From an uncultured Eubacteriaceae bacterium (lineage in GTDB: Bacteria > Bacillota > Clostridia > Eubacteriales > UBA1433), in contig CALGIV010000180.1 in the NCBI GenBank assembly GCA_937914785.1, positions 1 through 6,739 on the forward strand: 6,739 nucleotides of DNA, read 5' to 3'. The translations under genes and the position numbers were made by a program. Below are positions 1 to 5,629 of the stretch, piece by piece. The number at the start of each line of letters is the position of its first letter. Position 1 is the first letter of the stretch. The notes under the pieces are model-generated. The model saw nothing but the letters and a program-made list of their open reading frames with translations. It was not told where the DNA came from and did no database searches.

Positions 1-111
1 GATGATAATCGGTTGGTAAACTTTGTCGGCTCGGCCACTCCCGGTGAAATTGTCGACGTGCATATTGACGCACCGATGACATTCTACTTAAAAGGCGTAC
101 AGGTGAAGTAG
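1..111 (+). CDS. miaB: MiaB, tRNA-2-methylthio-N6-dimethylallyladenosine synthase (C-terminal end only)
   Basis: Partial gene: only the last 36 codons and the TAG stop (109-111) are in the window. The peptide starts DDNRLVNFVG and ends YLKGVQVK. It has the pattern of the TRAM RNA-binding domain that closes MiaB proteins: a hydrophobic strand with LVNF, then PGEIVDVHIDAP, then a final strand ending in LKG. MiaB is a cytoplasmic radical-SAM enzyme that adds a methylthio group to i6A37 of tRNAs to give ms2i6A37. The radical-SAM and Fe-S cluster motifs would lie upstream of the window and cannot be checked. The call rests on this short tail plus context: mutS, mutL and miaA follow on the same strand, a known Firmicute neighbourhood. 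A related methylthiotransferase (MtaB or RimO type) also ends in TRAM, but the presence of miaA favours MiaB. Confidence 0.82.
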   Translation, partial: DDNRLVNFVGSATPGEIVDVHIDAPMTFYLKGVQVK

Positions 112-144
112 TACGAAATTCATTATACAATGATTTGAAAAAGC

Positions 145-148
145 GAGG
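145..148 (+). promoter_or_regulatory. Shine-Dalgarno of mutS
   Basis: GAGG lies 6 nt before the ATG at 155 and fixes this ATG as the start of mutS. The spacer between miaB and mutS (112-154) has no U-tract terminator, so read-through from miaB is expected. Confidence 0.75.
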
Positions 149-154
149 TATATA

Positions 155-2776
155 ATGGCACTTACGCCAATGATGCAACAATATCTTCAAATACACGAAC
201 AGGCACCGGATGCTATTTTACTCTTTCGGCTGGGGGACTTTTATGAAATGTTTTTTGACGATGCGATTACAGCATCAAAAACATTATCATTGGTTCTGAC
301 AGGGCGCGATTGTGGATTGGAAGAACGCGCGCCGATGTGCGGCGTGCCGTACCACGCAGCGGATACTTATATTGCCAAGCTCGTAAAAGCCGGTCATAAA
401 GTGGCTGTCTGTGAACAGGTGGAAGATCCTGCGACGACAAAGGGATTGGTCAAGCGGGAGATCATCAAAATCATTTCCCCGGGTACTGTGACCGATGAGA
501 AGCTGCTGGACGAAAAAGCCAACAACTATTTAATGTGCATTTACGCAACGGCCATCGCTTACGGCATCGCTTATATCGACATTTCAACGGCAGAGTTTAA
601 AACCTGTCTGATCGATGGCGCCAAGCGCGGTCAACTGTTGCTAAATGAAGTAGCAAAAATTCAACCAAAAGAAATCATCTGCAATACAACCTTCTTTGAA
701 AGCCAGATTAAAGAAGAATTGTCGTCGCGTTTTGAAATCTATATCGACGTGTTGGAGCCGCATTTCTTTTCAAAGAAACACACGGCGGAAGCGATCAAGA
801 AATATTTCGATGTCTATACGCTTGATGCGCTTGGACTTGAAAGCGATGACACAATATATAGTATTGCAATCGGCGCAACGCTTCTATATTTAGACAGAAC
901 ACAGCGCCGCACTTTGACTTACATCAAAAATATCGTCAGATATACATTAGATGAAACCATTCCGTTGGACCTGACAAGCCGGCGCAATCTGGAAATCACA
1001 TCCACGATGCGCGCTAATCAAAAGAAAGGTTCGTTATTATGGGTTTTGGATAAGACTCAGACGGCAATGGGGGCACGAAAACTGAGAGACTGGCTCGAAA
1101 ATCCACTAAGAAGCCTTGAGCGAATCGATGAGCGTCTGGACGGCGTAGAGGAGATTCGCGGTGACTTGATATTGATGGATGATGTTCGATATGCACTGGG
1201 GGAAATGTATGACATCCAGCGCATCGCGACGCGTATTTGTGCAGAAAATTGCTCGCCGAAAGATATGTTGATGTTAAAGTCCTCTGTCGTAAATTTAATT
1301 CAATTAAAGCGGCTGCTTGCTTTTACAAAATCTGCCTGCTTGGATCGTCTTTCGGGCGAAATCGATGAATTGAGCGATATTGCCGAGCTGGTCGAACGCG
1401 CCATCGATGAAAATGCCCCAACGCAGATCAAAGACGGCGGCATGATTCGGGAAGGTTACGACGAAGAAGTCGACAACTTCAAGGCGATGATGGGCGGAAG
1501 CCGGCGCATTATGGATGAGCTTGAAATGCGCGAGAGGCAGGCGACGGGGATTAAAACTCTGAAAATAAAGTATAATAAAGTATTTGGTTATTATATCGAA
1601 GTCTCGAACAGTCAGAAAAATCTGGTTCCCGAGCACTATATCCGCAAACAAACACTTGTAAACGCCGAGCGGTTTTATACGGAAGAATTAAAGCAGATTG
1701 AAATAGAACTTTTGAGCGCTTCCGAGCGTCTGAAGGCGCGTGAAGGCAAGGTTTATGAAGATGTGCGCCTGCAAATCGTTCAAAATGTACACCGCATATT
1801 AAGCACGGCCGATGCCGTCGCTGCAATCGATGCGCTAGCCGCATTTGCCTATGCAGCGTATTTGAACAATTATGTTAAACCGATGATGAATCAGGGCGGC
1901 GAACTGATTTTAACAGATGCACGGCATCCGGTCGTCGAGAAAATGCTCGACGGCGACTTTATCGCCAATGACTGTCATATGAACGGTTCGGACAAGCGGA
2001 TGTCGATTATTACAGGACCCAATATGGCGGGCAAAAGCACTTATATCCGGCAGATTGCCTTGATTACGCTGATGGCACAATGCGGCAGCTTTGTGCCGGC
2101 GGCAGAAGCGCATATTCCGCTCGTCGACAGGATTTTTACGCGCGTGGGCGCCAGTGATGATATCGTCACCGGCAAAAGTACGTTTATGGTGGAGATGAGC
2201 GAGATGGCGAATATTCTGAAAAATGCAACGCCGTACAGCCTGATTATCCTCGATGAGATCGGGCGCGGTACTAGCACGTTTGACGGACTGAGCATTGCCT
2301 GGGCTACCGCCGAATATATCAGCGAAAAGACAACTCTCGGGGCGAAAACATTGTTTGCCACACATTATCACGAGTTGACGGAATTGGAAGAAAGTCTGGA
2401 CGGTGTTGTTAATTTATGTATTAAGGTAAAAGAAACACCGGATGGCGTTGTATTCCTGCGCAAGATAGAAAAGGGAGCAGCAGATAAGAGTTACGGCATC
2501 GAGGTCGCACGCCTTGCCGGCCTGCCCGATAGCGTGATCCGGCGCGCACGGGATATCTTACATATTCTTGAAGAGAAGGAAAGCATCAAGAAGGAAAAAA
2601 TAGAGTCGCTGCTTGACGGCACACAGATCGCCTTCTCGTTGCCGCAGGCAGATATAGAAACATTAAGTCAATCGGAGGCGGAGGCAATAGACGATTTGAA
2701 GAGCTTAGACGTCAACGCTTTGACGCCGCTGGAGGCAATGGTGTATCTAAATGAATTAAAACAACGCCTTACGTGA
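155..2776 (+). CDS. mutS: DNA mismatch repair protein MutS
   Basis: Complete, 873 aa, ATG start with GAGG 6 nt upstream and TGA stop. MutS dimers scan DNA, bind base mismatches and small loops, and on ATP binding become a sliding clamp that recruits MutL. The N-terminal mismatch-reading domain (about residues 1-115) carries the Phe-X-Glu motif as F29-Y30-E31. The connector domain follows (about 125-255), then the core and clamp helices (about 265-570), then the ABC-type ATPase. Walker A is GPNMAGKST at 621-629 (Lys627), Walker B is LIILDE at 696-701 (Asp700, Glu701) followed by GRGTSTFDG, and the His motif FATHYHE is at 734-740. The C-terminal tail ends in the usual LTPLEA helix. Length is close to the 850-870 aa typical of MutS1, and there is no Smr domain, which excludes MutS2. 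It lies between miaB and mutL. No disrupted or missing key residue is seen. Confidence 0.98.
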   Translation: MALTPMMQQYLQIHEQAPDAILLFRLGDFYEMFFDDAITASKTLSLVLTGRDCGLEERAPMCGVPYHAADTYIAKLVKAGHKVAVCEQVEDPATTKGLVKREIIKIISPGTVTDEKLLDEKANNYLMCIYATAIAYGIAYIDISTAEFKTCLIDGAKRGQLLLNEVAKIQPKEIICNTTFFESQIKEELSSRFEIYIDVLEPHFFSKKHTAEAIKKYFDVYTLDALGLESDDTIYSIAIGATLLYLDRTQRRTLTYIKNIVRYTLDETIPLDLTSRRNLEITSTMRANQKKGSLLWVLDKTQTAMGARKLRDWLENPLRSLERIDERLDGVEEIRGDLILMDDVRYALGEMYDIQRIATRICAENCSPKDMLMLKSSVVNLIQLKRLLAFTKSACLDRLSGEIDELSDIAELVERAIDENAPTQIKDGGMIREGYDEEVDNFKAMMGGSRRIMDELEMRERQATGIKTLKIKYNKVFGYYIEVSNSQKNLVPEHYIRKQTLVNAERFYTEELKQIEIELLSASERLKAREGKVYEDVRLQIVQNVHRILSTADAVAAIDALAAFAYAAYLNNYVKPMMNQGGELILTDARHPVVEKMLDGDFIANDCHMNGSDKRMSIITGPNMAGKSTYIRQIALITLMAQCGSFVPAAEAHIPLVDRIFTRVGASDDIVTGKSTFMVEMSEMANILKNATPYSLIILDEIGRGTSTFDGLSIAWATAEYISEKTTLGAKTLFATHYHELTELEESLDGVVNLCIKVKETPDGVVFLRKIEKGAADKSYGIEVARLAGLPDSVIRRARDILHILEEKESIKKEKIESLLDGTQIAFSLPQADIETLSQSEAEAIDDLKSLDVNALTPLEAMVYLNELKQRLT

Positions 2777-2780
2777 GTTT

Positions 2781-2796
2781 AAGTTAAGTTAAAGTT
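2781..2796 (+). repeat. AAGTT short tandem repeat in the mutS-mutL spacer
   Basis: AAGTT occurs at 2781-2785, 2786-2790 and, after one extra A, at 2792-2796. It begins 4 nt after the mutS stop, in the only spacer between the two mismatch-repair genes (2777-2826). It has no inverted-repeat partner nearby and does not form a terminator. It may simply be AT-rich spacer sequence; no function is claimed. Confidence 0.6.
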
Positions 2797-2814
2797 GTTT
2801 GTGTAAATATTTAT

Positions 2815-2818
2815 GGAG
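2815..2818 (+). promoter_or_regulatory. Shine-Dalgarno that decides the mutL start (TTG at 2827)
   Basis: GGAG (extended GGAGTGA, 2815-2821) is 8 nt before the in-frame TTG at 2827. The in-frame GTG at 2818 shares its G with this Shine-Dalgarno and has no ribosome-binding sequence of its own upstream. The TTG start gives the N-terminus MNEIKLLDKSTISKIAAGE, which matches the short leader before the first conserved helix in MutL proteins. Confidence 0.75.
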
Positions 2819-2826
2819 TGAATATT

Positions 2827-4677
2827 TTGAATGAAATAAAGCTGCTCGATAAAAGTACGATTTCCAAAATAGCGGCCGGCGAGATCATCACCAGGCCGTT
2901 AAACGTCGTCAAGGAATTGGTTGAAAATTCGATTGATGCCGGCGCAGATACTGTCGTCATCTCATTAAACGGCTCAGAAATCTGCGTGGAAGACAACGGT
3001 TGCGGGATCGATAAAGATGATATTCAAACTGCATTTATGCGGCATGCGACGAGTAAAATCGTCGAGGAAAAGGATTTATCCGGCATCGCTTCGCTCGGTT
3101 TTCGCGGAGAAGCGCTGTTTGCCATTGCGCACGTTGCCGAAGTGGAATTATTTACGAAAACGGCGCAAGATGCCGTCGGTACGCGCTTTATCGTCCGGGC
3201 CTCAGAGCCGAAATCAATGGAAGAGGCAGCTGCCAATCAAGGCACAAAAATTATTGTACGGGACTTATTTTTTAATCTGCCGGTAAGAAAGAAGCATTTG
3301 AAAAATGCAAGTTACGAACGGCGTTTGATCGCTACATTAATCGAACAGCTCGCCGTCGTAAACTCTGCCGTCAGCTTTACGCTGACCATCGACGGGCGTA
3401 AAAGGCTCTACACTTCGAAGAGCGGTAACATCAAAACGGCAGCATACGAAGTCTACGGTCGAGATTTTACGACCTCATCAATTGATTTTGATTATATACA
3501 AACACCTTTATCCGTCAAAGGGCTTTTGTCCGATTTATCGGCGAAAAGCCGAAAAGTGCGCATTATCAGCATTAATGGTCGACTCGTACAGTCAAAAAGC
3601 ATTTATGCTTCCGTCAAATCTGCCTATGAAGAATTGCGCGGCGAAGGGAGCGGGGAAGCCGATTATATTTTATCGATTCAGCTTCCATATGAAATGGTCG
3701 ACGTGAATGTGCACCCGTCAAAAGATGAAGTGCGCTTCGGCAATGAATCATTAGTGTATATGCTGATTAAAAACGCGGTAAAAGAAGCTTTGTCCAACAC
3801 CAAGCATTACACTGTGCCGGATCAGAAAGCACCTGTTCTGACGCCTCCTTCAGCGGAGCCGTCGAAGAATGAACCGTTTAGCGTGCCGAAAACATACGAT
3901 ACGACGTCCATTATGCGAATTTTGGATGCTGAAACGCAGACAGAGTCTGTAGAAATGGTGGAAGAAACCCTTGAAACAGAAAAGCAAAGTGCCGTACAGC
4001 AAACTTTTTTTTCAGAAGAGTCGGAAGAAAGCGTTTTAAAAGCGGTATACGACACAGACTTTAAAGAGGAAGCGCCATTTATCAACAGGAGCACACTCGA
4101 TAAATTGCGCTACGCGAAGTTTGCGGGACACTTCTTTAACACGTATATTTTGCTGGAATTGGAAGAAAAGCTCTACATCATCGATCAACATGCCGCGCAT
4201 GAGCGTGTAATGTATGAAAAGTTGTTGAAGGCTTTTAAAGAGGAACAGGTTGAGCGTCAATATCTTATGATGCCTGTTCAAATGCCGCTTTCACTTTTCG
4301 AGTTGTTGTGCGCTAAGGAAAACCTTGATCTTTTAACTCGTCTGGGCTATGACATCACGTTGGAAGAAGCAGGGCTTTTAATCACAGCAGTCCCCATTAT
4401 TGGCGGCAAAGCACAGAGCACGTCTGTCTTACTTGAAGTGCTGCAAAGTCTGAAAGATTTCAATGATACAAATTATGAGGCACGGCACGAAAGAATCATC
4501 AAAGCGGCTTGTGTAGCGGCCGTCAAAGCAGACCGCGTTCTCGGCGAAGAAGAGATCATCCTCTTAATTGAAGAGTTTTGTATGACAGATACACCGTTTA
4601 TTTGCCCACACGGCAGAAATACAATGTATGTTATAAGGAAAAAAGAGATCGATAAGTTGTTTGGAAGGCAGAGATAA
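2827..4677 (+). CDS. mutL: DNA mismatch repair endonuclease MutL
   Basis: 616 aa from TTG 2827 to TAA; an in-frame GTG at 2818 would add three residues but lacks a Shine-Dalgarno. MutL is recruited by mismatch-bound MutS and nicks the strand to be repaired. The N-terminal GHKL ATPase (about 1-324) has motif I ELVENSIDAG (Glu30, Asn34), motif II DNGCGI (56-61), motif III GFRGEAL (91-97) and VNVHPSKDEVRF near its end. An acidic, low-complexity linker follows (about 325-425). The C-terminal dimerisation and endonuclease domain has DQHAAHERVMYE (453-464), ACVAAVKA (561-568), CPHGR (593-597) and a terminal FGR (612-614), as in MutH-independent MutL. QYLMMP (478-483) sits where B. subtilis MutL has its beta-clamp motif QEMIVP. 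Oddities: a rare TTG start, Asn in place of the usual Pro after CPHGR, and a T8 run in the linker. The miaA start follows the stop almost directly, implying translational coupling. Confidence 0.97.
   Translation: MNEIKLLDKSTISKIAAGEIITRPLNVVKELVENSIDAGADTVVISLNGSEICVEDNGCGIDKDDIQTAFMRHATSKIVEEKDLSGIASLGFRGEALFAIAHVAEVELFTKTAQDAVGTRFIVRASEPKSMEEAAANQGTKIIVRDLFFNLPVRKKHLKNASYERRLIATLIEQLAVVNSAVSFTLTIDGRKRLYTSKSGNIKTAAYEVYGRDFTTSSIDFDYIQTPLSVKGLLSDLSAKSRKVRIISINGRLVQSKSIYASVKSAYEELRGEGSGEADYILSIQLPYEMVDVNVHPSKDEVRFGNESLVYMLIKNAVKEALSNTKHYTVPDQKAPVLTPPSAEPSKNEPFSVPKTYDTTSIMRILDAETQTESVEMVEETLETEKQSAVQQTFFSEESEESVLKAVYDTDFKEEAPFINRSTLDKLRYAKFAGHFFNTYILLELEEKLYIIDQHAAHERVMYEKLLKAFKEEQVERQYLMMPVQMPLSLFELLCAKENLDLLTRLGYDITLEEAGLLITAVPIIGGKAQSTSVLLEVLQSLKDFNDTNYEARHERIIKAACVAAVKADRVLGEEEIILLIEEFCMTDTPFICPHGRNTMYVIRKKEIDKLFGRQR
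3521..3550 (+). other. Imperfect inverted repeat inside mutL
   Basis: GGCTTTT (3521-3527) is the exact reverse complement of AAAAGCC (3544-3550). Between them, CCGAT (3530-3534) pairs with ATCGG (3537-3541). The arms are separated by a 2x2 mismatch (3528-3529 against 3542-3543). The transcript could fold as a 30-nt stem-loop of 7 bp plus 4-5 bp. No U-tract follows on either strand, so it is not an intrinsic terminator. It encodes ordinary ATPase-domain residues and may be chance. Confidence 0.45.
4005..4012 (+). repeat. T8 homopolymer in the mutL linker region
   Basis: Eight consecutive T within codons ACT-TTT-TTT-TCA (Thr393, Phe394, Phe395, Ser396). It is the longest single-base run I see in the window; other runs reach about six. 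Loss of one T gives an in-frame TAA at 4037-4039, and gain of one T gives a TAA at 4062-4064. Either slip yields a protein of roughly 400-415 residues that keeps the ATPase domain and lacks the endonuclease domain. Confidence 0.9.
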
Positions 4678-4680
4678 GTG

Positions 4681-5628
4681 ATGGATAATATTATTGTAAT
4701 CGGCGGCCCAACCGCAACCGGTAAAACCGCTCTGGGCGTTGAAATGGCCAAGCGGTTTAACGGCGAAGTGATTTCTGCAGATTCGATGCAGGTCTACAAA
4801 GGTATGCAAATCGGCACCGCCGCGCCCACATCGGAAGAAATGGACGGCATTAAGCACTATCTTGTCAGGGAAATCGAGCCCGAAGAGGAGTATAATGCTG
4901 CAATTTTCAAGAAAAAAGCCGAAGTGTATATGGCGGAAATTCGTCAGAAGGGTAAGATACCAATCATCGTCGGCGGAACCGGTATGTACATCAACAGCCT
5001 GATTTATGATTATGATATGTCCGGCCAGGCACAAGATGTTGTGTTTCGACGCGACCTTTGGCTGACAGCAGAACGCCATGGCAACAAATATCTTCACGAT
5101 ATGCTTAAAGAAATCGACCCTGCAGAGGCAGAGAAGACCCATCCCAATAACGTAAAACGTGTCATTCGTGCGCTCGAAATCAATCAGGCGAACAAGAAGA
5201 GCAAAACGGAGAGTATCGGTAAAAATATGGATAAATACCACACAGCTTATGTTGCGCTGAAATATGAACCGCGCGAAGTGTTGTACGAGCGCATTGATCA
5301 ACGCGTTGATGTGATGTTTGAAAATGGATTGATTGATGAAGTATTCGCTTTGTACAAAGCGGAGAAATACCGCGGGCTGAACTGTATGCAGGCGATTGGC
5401 TATAAAGAACTGTTCGACTTCTTTGACGGGAAGATTTCGTTGGATAAAGCAGAAGATCTGATCAAAAAACGCACGCGAAACTACGCCAAACGGCAGCTGA
5501 CCTGGTTTAAGAATGACGACAATGTCGTCTTTCTCAACGTAAATGATTACGAAGATAAAAAACATTTATTCGAATATGCGGCAACTTACATTGAAGGGAA
5601 ACTGACATTTCATCAAAATGAGCAATAG
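4681..5628 (+). CDS. miaA: MiaA, tRNA dimethylallyltransferase
   Basis: Complete, 315 aa, TAG stop. MiaA transfers the dimethylallyl group of DMAPP to N6 of A37 in tRNAs that read codons beginning with U. This makes i6A37, the substrate of MiaB, whose gene end is at the left edge. The P-loop is GGPTATGKT (8-16, Lys15). The substrate-binding and catalytic segment ISADSMQVYKGMQIGTA (31-47) includes Asp34. GGTGMY is at 98-103, HPNNVKRVIRALE lies mid-protein, and the tRNA-binding C-terminal part has QAIGYKE and TRNYAKRQLTWF. Length matches the family (about 300-320 aa). Start choice is open: ATG 4681 lies 3 nt after the mutL stop with GGAAGG (4663-4668) 12 nt upstream, while GTG 4678 has the same site 9 nt upstream and would add one residue. 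Expression is probably coupled to mutL. No key residue is missing. Confidence 0.97.
   Translation: MDNIIVIGGPTATGKTALGVEMAKRFNGEVISADSMQVYKGMQIGTAAPTSEEMDGIKHYLVREIEPEEEYNAAIFKKKAEVYMAEIRQKGKIPIIVGGTGMYINSLIYDYDMSGQAQDVVFRRDLWLTAERHGNKYLHDMLKEIDPAEAEKTHPNNVKRVIRALEINQANKKSKTESIGKNMDKYHTAYVALKYEPREVLYERIDQRVDVMFENGLIDEVFALYKAEKYRGLNCMQAIGYKELFDFFDGKISLDKAEDLIKKRTRNYAKRQLTWFKNDDNVVFLNVNDYEDKKHLFEYAATYIEGKLTFHQNEQ
5515..5529 (+). other. Perfect short inverted repeat near the miaA 3' end
   Basis: GACGAC (5515-5520), loop AAT, GTCGTC (5524-5529), followed by TTTCTC. It can form a 6-bp hairpin in the mRNA. It lies inside miaA, about 100 nt before the stop, and the pyrimidine run after it is too short and interrupted for a convincing terminator. 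It encodes an Asp-Asp-Asn-Val-Val stretch, so codon choice alone may explain it. Confidence 0.4.
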
Positions 5629-5629
5629 G

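Noticed and set aside
124..129. TATACA as a -10 box of a mutS promoter
   Set aside because: The sequence about 17 nt upstream (around 100-106) has no resemblance to TTGACA. The TTGACG at 65-70 is far too distant and lies inside miaB.
1910..2371. Minus-strand open frames opposite the mutS ATPase region (153 and 106 codons)
   Set aside because: They lie entirely opposite conserved Walker A and Walker B coding sequence and show no recognisable domain.
2818..2826. GTG at 2818 as the mutL start
   Set aside because: It overlaps the only Shine-Dalgarno (2815-2818) and has none of its own upstream; TTG 2827 is correctly spaced and gives the family N-terminus.
5515..5535. Hairpin in miaA as an intrinsic terminator
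   Set aside because: The stem is only 6 bp and is followed by TTTCTC rather than a U-tract. It is inside the coding region with an adjoining co-directional gene downstream.
4564..5565. Long open frame of 333 codons on the minus strand opposite miaA
   Set aside because: It lies antisense to an unmistakable miaA and its protein is rich in Phe, Ile and His with no family motif. I see no convincing ribosome-binding site. It is a shadow of miaA codon usage.
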